64,000 nt of DNA from Laburnicola sp. R22_1 (GCA_014281115.1 JACONQ010000019.1:1488001-1552000), one strand, 5' to 3'; shown: positions 33,436-45,308, counted from the stretch's first letter. Program-made: numbers and translations. Notes: generated by a model from the letters alone, not told the origin.

Positions 33436-34233
33436 ATGTCCTCCCAACCCCTAACAGCCCACCTCCTCACCCTCACCCCCAACCAATTCACACACGCCAC
33501 ACAATCCCCCTTCCTCACCCTCGCCGCCACCGGCACCCTCCCCAAACCCCTTCTCTCCCACTGGCTCGCCAACGACCGCCTCTACATGCAAGGCTACATC
33601 CAGCTCGCCGGCGCACTCCTCCAGATCCTCCGCATGCCCGCCAAACCCACGCCCAGCGCCGCCGCAGGGCCCGTGGAAGTCCGTCTTGTAGACTGGCTTG
33701 TCGACGCGCTGGTGAATATTAGGCGGGAGGGGCGGTTTTTTATGCGGGTTGCGGAGGGGTATGGGTTGGATGTTGATTTAACTGGGGAGAGTGGGGGTGT
33801 GGTGGATGAGGGGAGGAAGATTGAGGGGTTGAAGAGGTTTGAGGTCTTGTTTGGGGAGTTGACGAGGAGGACGGGAGAGGCGCCTGAGAGGGTGCTGCCG
33901 TGGTTGGAGGGCGTGGTGTTGTTCTGGGGGACGGAGAAGGTGTATTTTGAGGCGTGGAACTGGGCGAAGAGGAATGCGGAGGGTGGGGTGGAGAGGAGCT
34001 TTGAGATGGATGAGGATGGCGGGGCGGTGAGGAAGGAGTTTATTCCGAATTGGACGAATGCGGAGTTTGGGGGGTTTGTGGAGAGGTTGGAGGGGATTTT
34101 GAATGAGGGGGTTGGGGAGGCGGTTGCGGGGGATGAGGGGTTGAGGGGGGAGGTTGAGGAGAGGGCGGGGAGGGTGTGGAGGGAGTTGTTGGAGGCTGAG
34201 GGGGCTTTTTGGCCGGTGGTGGAGGGGGTTTAG
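33436..34233 (+). CDS. TENA/THI-4-like (haem-oxygenase-fold) protein
   Basis: Single exon, 265 aa. The segment LLSHWLANDRLYMQGYIQLAGALLQIL (residues about 37-63) resembles the TENA/THI-4 helical core, where the conserved W...D.Y..Q pattern lines the pocket. Later segments (PWLEGVVLFWGTEKVYFEAWNWA, about residues 155-177; FIPNWTNAEFGGFVERLEGIL, about 200-220) match the second half of the fold. Family members act as thiaminase II-type hydrolases in thiamine salvage, but many fungal relatives have no known activity. The ATG was chosen because it follows a TATA box and CA-rich leader; the upstream open frame has no start support. Coding-strand composition flips from C-rich to G-rich at about 33,716. 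Confidence 0.8.
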   Translation: MSSQPLTAHLLTLTPNQFTHATQSPFLTLAATGTLPKPLLSHWLANDRLYMQGYIQLAGALLQILRMPAKPTPSAAAGPVEVRLVDWLVDALVNIRREGRFFMRVAEGYGLDVDLTGESGGVVDEGRKIEGLKRFEVLFGELTRRTGEAPERVLPWLEGVVLFWGTEKVYFEAWNWAKRNAEGGVERSFEMDEDGGAVRKEFIPNWTNAEFGGFVERLEGILNEGVGEAVAGDEGLRGEVEERAGRVWRELLEAEGAFWPVVEGV

Positions 34234-34939
34234 GTGGAGAGGTGTTATTTCTGCGAGGCCATGGAGCGTCGTGGCGTTTGATGGCTGGCTGTTTCGTAGG
34301 TCGTGTTGATTCGTGCCGTGGCTGCAATTGATCGGGATTGCGAAGGCGGTAGAGCAGCGTCGCGTTGATCACTCTAGTTGTCCGCGCCCTAACTGCATCT
34401 GCCCGCGCTGGCGAAGTCAGCACAAGCAGCGTAGCAGCGCATCAAGACTAGCATATACATCCTCGAAAAGGCGGCAGGCCAATCAATCCCCCTCCGATTA
34501 CAACTACGAACGACGCGACGCGACTGACAGCAAAGCGCGTGAGTCGCGCGCGGCTCATAGAGTCCGCTGCTCAACCAGTGTACAGTACATTCAGGCAAGA
34601 CGCAAAATCTAGCACGAAATCCCGACAACATATTTAGACTTGGGCATACGCGTATTTTCAGCAGGATATTGGTGCATATAGCAGCAGCAATTCCCCTCCA
34701 CTATCTACAGCAATCTCCCTCGTATTCGTACATCCCAGTCCCACAATAGTCATCCGTGTAAGTGAACCTCTGGGCTCGCTAATACACAGTCAAACATGCG
34801 CTCACAAGCACCACACCTTCAATAGAAGCCGTCGCAGTGCAGTTGCGTACGAGCTGCGAGAATATGCAACAGCTGTGGTACACCAACGTATATTGACATG
34901 CTGAGACGGAGACGATCCGGTTTGTGGCTGAGGCACGTA
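34234..34939. other. intergenic, no convincing gene
   Basis: Short overlapping frames on both strands lack conserved features. Confidence 0.4.
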
Positions 34940-35290
34940 GGGTAGACGGCGGTGAGTGCGGATGAATGTGTAGACTATGAGGCGGGCGAGGAGGGTCTGG
35001 ACGAGGAAAGGGTAGATGGCGGGGCGCAGAGACGGCGAGGACGTGGATATGTGGGTGGGTGCGTGGATGGCATGGTGAGGTGGGCGGTGCATTGGGGTGG
35101 ATGGGACAGTGAGGTGGAGGTGGACGATAATGGATGGCGGATGGGCTGGGAAGTGGATGGTGCTGCATGTGGGAAGTGGATGGGAAGTGGATGGTGCTGG
35201 GAGGTGGGCGATGATGGATGGTGGATGGGCTGGGAAGTGGATGGGAGGTGGATGGTGGAAGGCATGGGCAGTGCGAAGGGAAAAGAAGAT
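34940..35290. repeat. G-rich minisatellite (GGGAAGTGGATGG-like units)
   Basis: Irregular units such as 'gggaagtggatgg' and 'gatggatggtgg' recur through this stretch. Frames on both strands here (Ser/His/Pro-rich on the minus strand) are repeat by-products. Confidence 0.75.
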
Positions 35291-36040
35291 ATCACAAAGC
35301 ATCACATCACAAAGAAAATATGTTTGGTCTGCAGCACGTCTTACCCGAATCGGACAGGTAATGGGGCTGCGATGTGCCCATCGTATGCCCTACCCCGAAA
35401 CCGAGCGCCAGACGACCAATTTCAATCTTCACTCACCAATCCCAACCCGACTGTGCCAAACGACCAAGCTCTGGAGAGGCGCCGAAGCCTTCGCCGCAAG
35501 GACCGCACAAGTCGAGGCGCGCATGACGAAACCACTCTACAGTCTCTTCGCGGACCTGGTGCGCAAACCAGCGTTACTGAGGGAGACATGGGGCGGATGA
35601 CTCAAGCCACAACTAGCTACGACGATCGCCAGTGTGAGAGCTGTGTGTAGAGTGGAGTCGCTGCCCCAGGCTCAAGTCGTCATTGTGTGTGTGCCACTAG
35701 ACTGAGAGGACGCGCTTGTGAGAAGGTGGTGTTTGTACCATAGGCCGGTTCATCAACGAATGCCTCAGCACCGGATTCCCAGCACGAGGTAAGAGGAGGA
35801 GAGAAAAGAGTGGGGAAGAAGAGAAGGGGTAAAGAGGAAGAACGTGCAAGGCAAAGAGCCAAAGAGAACAAATGCGAATCGAAGTGAGGAGAGAAGGAGA
35901 GAGGGTGGGGGGAGGGGTTTATATACCCTGGGGGGCCTTGGCGCGGACCGCGCTAGTGCGCGCTAACGAACGGTGAACGGGTCGGTGAAGGTTGAGTCAA
36001 AGGGCGTGAGGGGACCTTTTTCGGTGAGTCAAAGGCCCAA
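35291..36040. other. intergenic with a weak small frame
   Basis: A plus-strand frame ending at 35600 (TTKLWRGAEAFAARTAQVEA, then RMTKPLYSLFADLVRKPALL) looks protein-like but has no clear start or splice partner, so it is not called as a gene. A TATATA word near 35920 lies in a GC-rich context with no gene attached. Confidence 0.3.
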
Positions 36041-36254
36041 AGGGGACTTTTCGAAGCTTCTGGAGATTCGAAGAAGATCTATAGGGTTCTACTGGGTAGG
36101 ATATACGTCATGGGTGCCCTTAAGGTGCTCAGTGGGTGGAGGTGTAAGGGCGTAAGGAGACTTTTCGAAGCTCCTGGAGATTCGAAGAAGATCTATAGGG
36201 TTCGATTAGGTCGGCTATACGTCATGGCTGCCCTTAGGGTGCTCAGTGGGTGGA
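36041..36254. repeat. 114-bp tandem duplication with heat-shock-element-like core
   Basis: Two units with a 114-bp period (36041 and 36155) share 'agattcgaagaagatctata' and 'gtgctcagtgggtgga'. Copy 1 holds GAAGCTTCTGGAGATTC, an inverted nGAAn/nTTCn series; copy 2 has GAAGCTCC at that site. Confidence 0.8.
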
Positions 36255-37994
36255 CGCCACGTCAGTGGGTGGAGGTGTAGAGTGAAAGCAACTACCTAAG
36301 GTACCTAGGGACACTCCCGCCAACGGACAGCATGTCCCTTTTGCATTTGGGGCACAAAAATGGCCCTTCAAACTACGGCCACAAACCCTGAGATGATCCA
36401 TCCAATGGCAGCCCCTCAACTTTCAAGTAACTATCGAATAACTCTTCGTCTTTTGCAATATCTATTGTCGCAGAAGCGCATTGTGGTACTACCTGCGTCT
36501 CTCCTATACTCGACATTGGTCTCAAAAGCATGATTGAAGAGAGGGAGAGGTGGCGTTATTGAGTCAACGAGGTCTATGGTAGAATTAGGGGAACCAGATT
36601 TGTTGTTTGCTAGACGTGTCCAGATTGTATGTAGGCTCATGGTATAAAGTTTGAGCTTGCCATGACATCCACACCCAGTTGCTGCAAAATCGCTATAGGC
36701 ATGTCGATGGACTCATTCAATGTAAAGACATCAATGTCGCCTTTGTTGGCAAGGGGCTGGAGGCGCGCTATGAGCGGATGGTCGAGAGGACTGGAGATTT
36801 AGCTACGCCTGCCTGGACACAGGTTGCGAGAAAGCGCAGCATCAGTAAAGGCTGCATCGGCGAGCCGTTCTCTTGTAATCCTCTCGCAGTACGGTAAAAC
36901 CAACTTGAATCTTGCTTGCACAGTGCTTTCTGGCATGTAGGCATGGCGAGATCGTAACAGTCCGTGGAGCAGTAACTGCCCCGCAGCACGAAGCCTTGAT
37001 TTCTACCTCTGCGACATGTGTAAAGCAGTTGTCGCACGATCGTTCTTTGACGATGGTTCGCGCTCTAGTCGCTGTATGATCGACGAGCATACATTCTCCG
37101 TCTTGGGTGTCTCGTGCTGAAAACATCCCCAACACATCCTCGTCCTGGACCAGAGTACTGCTACTCGCATAAAATACCTGCGGTTGCACGTTGTTCTGAA
37201 TAGACATGTACCTAATGCCATACAAATAGTATCTCGTGAGAGGGATGGCGGCTGTTGTGAAAAGCTTTCGGGCACTAGCCCAGCTCGGCCTACGCTGTCT
37301 GGGCTCGCTGGGCGAGCAAACCTTGGAACCCTCCGATGTGCTTCGTCGAACCTCATTGCTACGGCATCAGCGTCCGGCACTCGTAGGACGCTATTGCTAT
37401 CATTCTCAATACTAATAATCTTTCTTGTCCCTATCTATCGGCTCCTCCGCCTGGCGCCGGGCTCCGGGACGCATAGCCCATCGTGGGCCGACGTCAGACG
37501 ATGGTCATTACGTTATCCGTGCGCCATTTCCAAACATCCTGGACGCAACAGCCTCGCCAACCTCACGATGCAACCGCAGCATCAAACGCCGCGTCACTCT
37601 GGCCGTTCCTCTGCAACCTCCTCCGCCTTCCCGAACGCGGGCTTCTGCATCCTCGACCAGACGCCGTCCACGAGCCGTTCGGCGCTAGAATTTCTAGTTT
37701 TCCAGATCACCCTGCGCGTTTCACGTCGACAATTTTTTTCCAGTCCGCCCCGCAGATTTTGTGGGGAAGATGATTTAGCCCCATGGAGTAGGTAGGCAAA
37801 TGCGAGCGGTAATCCTTCCGGGGCAGCTGCTAGGCTGTCCTTGTGATTCGCAGGCTCAATATTGGTGCGATTGAGAAGCGTGGATCCACCGGACCCTTCC
37901 ACAGTATAATATGCTCAGTCTGCCACTTCCGTTCCATCACCAGCGTCGAACCGTTGTGCTCCTCCCACTGCACCGCGCCCTGCCCTCGTTTATT
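36255..37994. other. intergenic, 1.7 kb, no convincing gene
   Basis: Several 100-200-codon frames overlap on both strands between 36,840 and 37,900, none with a recognised motif, coherent composition or splice signals. The last 150 bases probably hold the promoter and leader of the transporter gene. Confidence 0.4.
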
Positions 37995-39640
37995 ATGTTC
38001 AGCAAGAACAAGGAAAAGAGCTTCGTGGACGGCGACGGCGGCGAGAACGGTCAATACCTCGATCCCACCGTTTCACATGGCGAAGCACAGCACGATGCCG
38101 TCTTCGGAGACATCACCGAAGAAGGTCCCAACTATCGCGCCGTGAGTTGGCTTTGTCGAATCTGTCCAATTCGTCGCTAACGCCGCTCAGGTTGGTTGGA
38201 AGGGAGCCGTTGTATTGATGCTGAAGACGCAAATCGGCCTCGGAGTCTTGTCTATTCCTCAGGTGTTCGACACGCTTGGGTTGATTCCTGGTCTCATCAC
38301 ATTACTAGCTATCGGCATCTGCACGACCTGGTCCGGTTATATCGTCGGTGTATTCAAGTTGCGCCATTCCGACGTGTACGGCTTGGATGACGTTGGCCGC
38401 AAACTCTTTGGGCGCGCTGGATACGAGGTCTTTGGCGTGGCATTTGCGCTCTGTAAGTCACTACGCTAGACAAAACATTCCCTCGCTTGCTTACCTTCCA
38501 AACAGTCTGCATCTTTGTTGCTGGATCCGGAATTCTCGGCATTTCTACTGGGCTCAATGCCCTATCGAACCATGGCGCCTGCACTGCTATATTCGTTGCC
38601 GTAGCTGCCATTGTTGGCTTTTCGCTCGCCTGCATTCAGACTTTGGGTCGCATATCCTGGCTCGCATGGGTTGGAACTATAAGCATCTTCGTATCCAGTA
38701 CGTTTCCTTCATCTACTTCTCGTCGAGATATCCGCAATCTCAAATCGTACACGCGACTCACCATCTTCTAGTTCTGATCTTGACCATATCCGTTGGCATA
38801 CAAGACCGACCCTCGGCAGCACCTCAGACCGGCCCCTTCGAATCGAACTATAAGCTTTTCAAACAGAGCACGGATGCTACGAGCGCCTTTGCATCTCTTT
38901 CGTCGATCGTATTCGCATACGCGGGTGTACCTGCATACTTCAACATCGTCTCGGAAATGCGCGAACCCCGCCACTTCACCAAATCCCTCATTTACTGCCA
39001 GAGCATCATGACTGCTGTCTACATCGCTATTGGTGTTGTGGTGTACTATTTCTGCGGCTCATTTGTCGCATCGCCTGCCTTGGGATCCGCCGGACCTTTG
39101 ATGAAGAAGGTGTGCTACGGGATCGCTCTGCCTGGCCTGCTTGTCAGTACAACCATGTACATTCACGTAAGTCATAATCGTTCGACTCGACACATGCAGC
39201 AGAAACTAATACTCTCCTTCCAGTTTGCGGCCAAGTACTTCTTCATCCGCATCCTCCGCGGCACCGAGCATCTCGCCCGCAACACCAAGACCCACTGGAC
39301 CACGTGGTTTGGCTGCACGGGCAGCACGGCCGGCATCGCATACATCATCGCTAGCGCTATCCCCGTTTTCGGCGGCCTCGTTTCTCTCGTAGGAGCCCTC
39401 CTCGGCACCTTGATCTGCTTCCAGCCCATGGGCTGCATGTGGTTCTACGACCACTGGAACAAGGACCGCCGATCGCCCAGGTGGACGGCTATGGCGTGCT
39501 GGTCCGTCTTCATCATTGTTGCGGGCACGTTTTTGATGATTGCAGGGACGTATGGGTCGGTGGTTGGCATTATTGATAGTTATCATGCTACGGGCGGGTC
39601 GTCTGCGTGGAGCTGTGACGATAATTCGAATTCTACGTAG
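37995..39640 (+). CDS. amino acid transporter (AAAP / Aa_trans family)
   Basis: Five exons (37995-38141, 38191-38452, 38506-38697, 38772-39166, 39224-39640), 470 aa, with consistent phases and GTGAGT/GTAAGT/GTACGT donors. After a hydrophilic N-terminus (MFSKNKEKSFVDGD) the protein starts the family's first helix with VLMLKTQIGLGVLSIPQVFD, the usual amino-acid-binding unwound helix (GxGxLxxP). About eleven membrane segments follow, e.g. IPGLITLLAIGICTTWSGYI, AFASLSSIVFAYAGVPAYFN and AVYIAIGVVVYYFCGSFVA. It resembles fungal neutral amino acid permeases of the mtr/AVT type, which import amino acids by proton symport at the plasma or vacuolar membrane. Substrate and membrane were not resolved. 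Confidence 0.93.
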
Positions 39641-40393
39641 GCTGGTTGGGGAGGGCTTTTTCGCGTGTGTATTGTTATTGTTATTATTAGATTCCGAGCT
39701 TGTTAGATTCGGGAGGGCATTCATGAATCGCGCGGCCAAGATTTGGCGAATTTGCGCATGTTCTTTTAGATTTACTTGTAGGGCGGCGATGTGATGAGGT
39801 GGTGGTGGAAATGCTTTTGCATTGCATTGCATAGTTCGGGATGCGTGCGTGATGTTGCTCAAGACGACGTCAGTCGAGACAATAGCGCAAGCAACGACGA
39901 AGCGTTCAAATCGTCATCATGAACGGAGCTTGGAACGATTCAGACGGCTACTGCAGGCATCTTCGTGCAGTGCGGCTATAAGCGGTCCAGCGTCCGGCGT
40001 CGCGCTAGCAGGGTACATGGTACGTGGTGCCGTGCATGCCGATGTCGCTCCCGGGTGGGCGTGTTGCGCGTGTATTTCTGCGGGGCCCTCAGGGGAAGTG
40101 GATGCTTGGGTCTTGGGTTGGAAATAGTGCGTGATAAGGGTGGTGTGATGTGTGGACGGGTGGGGTACCAGGGGTGTGGGTTGAGTGGGAAGGTTTTGTG
40201 GGGTTGGGGGGAGGGGGAGGTTAGGGGTTTAGGTTTGGGCTGGAGTAGAGGTTGTGTTGTGGAATGGGATGAAATGGGATGTACTCGTGTGCGCGGAGGT
40301 ATGCGTAGCTAAGGTATGTGATGTGATAGTTGTGTAGGTAGGCTAGGTAGGTCTAGCGTACTTTCTATGGACAGGGGAGATGGTAGCGGGGGA
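39641..40393. other. intergenic, G-rich in its second half
   Basis: No gene is seen. 40100-40260 is G/T-rich low-complexity sequence (gggttggggggagg). The hAT element starts at 40394. Confidence 0.45.
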
Positions 40394-43300
40394 CAGACAT
40401 GCCAACAATCAAGCCAAACAAGCCGTGGCCTTCGACTTGGCTTGTTAGGCCTAACAAGCTTTTTTTTGGTAGCTTGGATTGGAGCTTGATAAACGGCTTG
40501 ATTGTACTATGTAAGTTTGACCGCCCTGTATAGCAACTACTCACTGCCTGAATCCTCGCTGCACATGCTGTATAGCAAGTCCATCTCTGCAGTGCTTATT
40601 GGTACCTCCTTAAGCTGGTTGTTGCTGCCTAAACCCGCTTTCTGCCAACGTCGTACGCATTGTATAGCCGCCAATAAATGAGGTCCCATAGAGCGTCGCC
40701 GAGGCTCAAGAAGATCGCCAAGCTCACTAAACATGCGCTCACACTCACAGCTTGATGCTGGAATAGAGAGTACGTCAAGTGCAAGCTTGCTGAGGGTAGG
40801 GTATCGATCGCGCAACGTTACCCAATATTTTATAGGGTTGTTTGCATACTCAGTACCTTTCTCAGCGCGCGGCTCGCTTCTCCGCCATCGCTTATACTCA
40901 TCTGGCTTGATATTAATGTTGCCAGTCGCGTTAGGATTGATAAGGCTCTCGATCGCGTCGTCCATGTCGTTGGGGAGCACCGCGGGGCGCCGACGTACGG
41001 GCGGTGAGGTGTTGTACTCCGCCCAAAGCGCGCGAAACGCGCGGTTGTTCTCCTCAAGCCACCCAGGTTTGTCGCTCCAGGCGATGTCACAGTATGTTTT
41101 GTAGTAGGGATGGAGGATCGTAGCAGCGTAGTAGGCTGGAGAGTGGTCAAGCTTGGCGTAGTAAGCGTTGGCTTTCGCCCAAGCTGCGCGTAGATTGGCA
41201 GCAAGGTGGTCTTTAGGCGCTTCGTCGTGCGCGTTATAGTTAACAGCCTCGTAGGCTTTAACGTGCTGCTCGTAGTATGTCAGGATATGCTCAAAGACTG
41301 GAATAATCTCAGCAATCGCGCCAAAATGTCCGCCTTGGCCGCGTCCCTCTAGGCGCTTTGTTGCCGCTTTTAGTGGCCTCAGAGCGTCCATATACTCAGT
41401 AACGACCGCCCAGTCATGCGCTGAGAGCCCGTCAGATCGCATCCATGGCTGCGCCTCTGGCAGCTTATTACCCCGAGTTGTGGCGTACGTGTCCTTATCG
41501 CGGATACGTTTTATGTGATGATTGGCGTACGCAGCGATAGCAGGCTGCAGCTTACAAGCACGCTCAAAGCAAGAGTAGTAGGAGTTCCAGCGCGTAACGA
41601 CAGGCTTAACAGGCTTAAGTATCTTGCGGTCTTCGGCTGTCGCGCTGGCAGGCAGGTCGCGGTGTAAGAGACGCTAAAAGTCAGCAAAAAGCGCATACTA
41701 TTACGGCGTTTTGATGTAGTTAATAACGTCTAACAGGACGCCTAGTGGGCCGTCGCGCCTCCACTCGGTCATAAACTCGCTCTCTTTAAAAAGCTTGCTG
41801 GCGTCGTTGTTGAAAGCATTAGCTTCTTTGCCCTAGAGCAGAGTCTGGCCAACAAGGTTAAGAGTATGAGGGCCGCAGCGGAGGCGGCGATGAGGCGCGC
41901 TGAAACCCATCTCTTGCGCTAACTCACGGACAGCAGCGTCGTTATTACTCGCGTTATCAAGTACGAAGTAACCAACGTTGAGCGGGTTGATGCCGAACTG
42001 CTGCATTGTTTGGCTAATAACCTCTGCCATCCTCTCGCCACTATGAGCGCCTGCTAGCAGCGGCAGCGCTATAGGTAAATCCTGAAGCTCGCCACGCTTG
42101 CTGACGAAGTGGGCAACGACACCTAGAAACCCGCGCTTGCCGCCCTTTGTCGTCCAGCTGTCAAAGCTAAGGTGGATCTTGCTCAGCGCCTGGGACAGCT
42201 CCAAGACTACCTGAGGCTTTAGGTGGTCGTAGAGTCGCAAAACAAAGCCTGAGACGCTCGTGCGAGAGGACCACAACGCAGCCTCGGCCTCTGGGTTAGC
42301 AGCCGCAATCAGCTGTCGAAATGCTGGTGACTCAAACTCTCTTAACGGGTGATTGTTCTCGACAAGCCAACTGACGGCAGCAAGCCTAAAGTGCTGAGTA
42401 TTGAAGCCGCTGAGCTCATTAGCGACATCTTGAGAGACGCTAATCTTGCCGCCTACAAGGACTCGGCGTAGGTGGCTTATCTCGCGCTTCTCTGCTTCTT
42501 TTCCCGGCGGTAGATAGCCATGACCGCGCTTTTTCTGGCTTAGGTGGCGGGCTGTCGTCGACGTTGACAGCGTCGTCTCATATATGCCTGCGCCTCTAGC
42601 GTCTATAATCTTGTGCTGATGGCAGTATCGACAGACAAAGAAGAGCCGATTCGGCTCCTTAAGCAGCGCAACGCGGTACCCATAAAGGTATACCCAGCTC
42701 CTCTTTGCGCGCTGTGTCGCTAACGGCTTCATATATTTTGGTATACGCTTGAAATCAAGCCCGTCAAAGTCGTCCTCTAGGTGCGCGTCCAGGCTCTTGT
42801 CACCGTCCTCGTCAACACCCTTGGCGGGCTCTCCGACGTCTGTTGTAGCTACTGTTGCAGCGTCACTGCCCTCGGTGGGCGGGACGATACTATCCTCATT
42901 CTGCGACTCGCGGAATCGCGACTCAAAGGTAGCTCGCGGCGATAGGCGCTGCGACAGCGTCAATTGCGTATTATCCAGCTAAATCGGCTGGGTAGACGTG
43001 CCTCGGGCGGCTATTTTGGCGCGTTTGTGCGGCTTAGGGATTGCAGCGCTATTGCGCGCGCGTTTTAACTGCTTCAGCGGCATAATAAATAAGCTTAGTG
43101 TAGCTGAAAAGACAGGGTGATAGCTAAAGACACTTGCCGCTGGAGGTGGCTGGCCGCTTACTACTGTAGTACTAACTTAGTAGGTAACTTAGCTAATTAT
43201 CGATAAGCTGACTACCGTACTGGTACAACACCAGAAAAGTGTCGCGAGATCGTCTGTACAGCAGCCTTGAAAACGTTATTAAACTTGGCCTAAAACCACT

Positions 43301-43466
43301 CTGCTGCCTACTTTTTATCAAGCCTAACAAGCCAAACAATCAAGCCTTCCCTCTTTAGCTTGGCTTGTTAGCAAATTACTACACGTTAGCTTGGATTGAT
43401 AGAACCAAGCCAAGCTCAAGCCAAACAATCAAGCGCTTGTTAGCGGCTTGATTGTTGGCAGGTCTG
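40394..43466 (-). mobile_element. hAT-superfamily DNA transposon (3,073 bp)
   Basis: The ends match as inverted repeats: CAGAC(A/C)TGCCAACAATC on the left and its complement on the right. The flanking 8-mers, gcggggga and ccgggggt, share CGGGGG at the same offset, as a decayed or imprecise 8-bp hAT target duplication would. Subterminal copies of 'aagccaaacaa' and 'cttggcttgttag' occur at both ends, typical transposase-binding clusters. The transposase fills the minus strand. Confidence 0.9.
40537..43083 (-). pseudogene. hAT transposase, full length but with five nonsense codons
   Basis: One frame runs from an ATG at 43083 (MPLKQLKRARNS) to the stop at 40537-40539, about 848 codons, with no frameshift. 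It is cut by in-frame stops near 42980, at 41834 and at three places in 41670-41700 (P**YALFADF*RLLH). Each is TAG or TAA where CAG or CAA (Gln) would fit. Family features are present: a BED-type zinc-finger-like CRYCHQHK...H stretch, IHLSFDSWTTKGG and GYFVLDNASNND (catalytic Asp regions), LRCGPHTLNLVGQ (the RCxxH-LNL block), and the C-terminal dimerisation part SSCECERMFSELGDLLEPRR. Because only nonsense changes are seen, the element was probably active shortly before RIP-like mutation. Confidence 0.92.
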
Positions 43467-44555
43467 CCGGGGGTGAGTGAGGAGATATTGGGGGGTGAGG
43501 GGGGCTAGGTTTGGCTAGAGCAGGCTGGGGTGTTATAGTAAGGATTTGGAGTTTTATCGGGAGTGACATCTCTCTTGTGGTGTTGAGGAGTTGCACTGGG
43601 TTTACGTTAGAAAGAGGTAGGCGGTGTAAGTGGTGTGCAGATACAACTGGTTCGTTCTAGTGTCTTGAGTTTTTGCTAAGTATGTATGCTGTATTCATTC
43701 AAGAGTCGGGACTTTGCGCACAACTTGGTGCACGCACGGTATAACGTTATGATGGGACGCGGTAGTGTTGCTGAGAAACACGCAATGAATGATTCAAGGG
43801 AAAGCTGAGGCTGGATTAGGTAGTTTGTGCTGTCGCGCACTGTTTGTGAATAATAGAAGGTAGGTATGTTGTGTGAAGCCGTTGCTGTTAGGTTTAGGCG
43901 TTTTATGTTTATCTTTGCGGCACAGGACGGACTATTTATGGTAGTTAGCAGATAATCCAAAAGCTACCTAGGTAGAGGATGGGAATATATCCCTATTATA
44001 GGTATGATGCGAGGATGGCAGAGAGAGGGGTGCTAGGGAAAGCACTTTATAAGTGCCGTGCGGGTTGGTTCTACAAACAGCCTTACTAACCAAGGGCTAG
44101 AGTGCTTTCTGGAATCCGGTCCATGCCCTGCTTTTTATCTCTATTTTTCGCTCTGTCTGTTTGTTAAGTAGGGACACTGCGTTTTTGTTTGTCTTGTATT
44201 ATTTAAGAGGAAACCCTTTGTCTTCCTACGACAGATAGAGAAAAATGCAACACGTATACCTCATCCATATACGCTCTTCTTGTCCATTAATCAGGGGGTT
44301 CTGCTTTTTTTTCTCAAGGCGAAACCCTTTGCCGTCCTTCCAGAGATGGAAAAAAAATTCAATATACCTCTATCCCTTGAATAACCATGTCAATGAGAAA
44401 ATCTTCGCAAACCTTTCGGTACACGGTAAAACGCTGTGATGGAAAGCTGCGGGGTGCTGAAAAAAGCATGTATATAGCCGATACATAGTCAAGGAATCAA
44501 GTCTTCCGTCCCCAGCTGATATTCGTCTTGCCCCATCGCCCTCATCCAACGAAAC
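43467..44555. other. intergenic, two diverged dispersed-repeat copies
   Basis: No gene is seen. About 44161-44235 (TTATTTAAGAGGAAACCCTT) and 44285-44350 (CAGGGGGTTCTGCTTTTTTT) resemble, in reverse complement, the short dispersed repeat at 26521-26607, but are diverged. Confidence 0.4.
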
Positions 44556-45308
44556 TCACCAGGCAAAATTGCCCTTCCATCTGCCAGTCTCCGGGGCAAC
44601 CCCCCAAGCCTGAACCCGCACACCCATCGTCGTTTCTAGATACGCAGGCCAGTGCTTCGCATAGTACCCTGAAATAATCATTTGTTCCAATCCTCCAATC
44701 TTGCCCAACGCACGCACAAAATCCACATTGTCGTCCAATCCCCGCTCTGGTCCTTTCCACGTCGTGTATACATCTCCCCATCTAATCTCAAGATGCCGCA
44801 GTCCGGTGGCTTTCTTAGCCAGCATGTCAAGGAGCTGTAGCCAGGTGGATAGCTCGGCCGGGCAGAGGACGATCATTCGCAGCCTCTTTATTAAGCTCAG
44901 CTCTGCCAGGCTAACCTGCGTCATGAGCTGCTTCGGCTTGCTGACGAAAAACACGTTCCGGGAATGAAAAAGAGCGCGCGCTTCGTTGTAGATTTGACGG
45001 CATATCTGCAGTAGGGCTGCATATCTTTCCATGTAGCTTTTCATTGTCCCGCATGTGAGGCTTGTTAGCAATATCGTCGTCCTTGGGATGAGGTGGTCGT
45101 AGATTTCGAGTCGGAGCTCCCCGGGGAGGGTCAAGAGGGATGGACGGTTGTTCTGCGCCGTCTCGCTAGCAAAGTACGAGGGACCAAGTGATTGGGATTG
45201 TTTCCGTGGCTTGGTTTCTAGCGATGGTGCGCTGTTGGAGAGGTCGAGACGGAAGAAGGCTACAGCGATGTCTTTTGTGGAGGGCGGGCCATGATTAGAT
45301 GGCGGCAT
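44556..45308 (-). CDS. 2EXR/F-box-like hypothetical protein
   Basis: Single exon, 250 aa, start at MPPSNHGPPST, chosen as the first ATG of normal context; the frame is open to 45422 without better support. Residues about 55-105 (LLTLPGELRLEIYDHLIPRT, then ALLQICRQIYNEARALFHSR) have the pattern of the fungal 2EXR/F-box-like family, L-P-x-E-L-R-x-x-I-Y followed by L-x-x-x-C-R-x-I-Y-x-E-A. These proteins are numerous in Dothideomycetes and almost none has a known role. The C-terminal half has short Leu-rich strands (GLRHLEIRWGDVYT, GGLEQMIISGYYAKH). Confidence 0.7.
   Translation of the reverse strand: MPPSNHGPPSTKDIAVAFFRLDLSNSAPSLETKPRKQSQSLGPSYFASETAQNNRPSLLTLPGELRLEIYDHLIPRTTILLTSLTCGTMKSYMERYAALLQICRQIYNEARALFHSRNVFFVSKPKQLMTQVSLAELSLIKRLRMIVLCPAELSTWLQLLDMLAKKATGLRHLEIRWGDVYTTWKGPERGLDDNVDFVRALGKIGGLEQMIISGYYAKHWPAYLETTMGVRVQAWGVAPETGRWKGNFAW

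Noticed and set aside
35680..35871. Small secreted protein on the minus strand with a TATA word upstream
   Set aside because: The frame begins with TTG, not ATG, and no splice partner gives a start.
36840..37900. Overlapping 100-200-codon frames on both strands
   Set aside because: No family motif, no consistent composition and no splice logic; probably chance in GC-balanced DNA.
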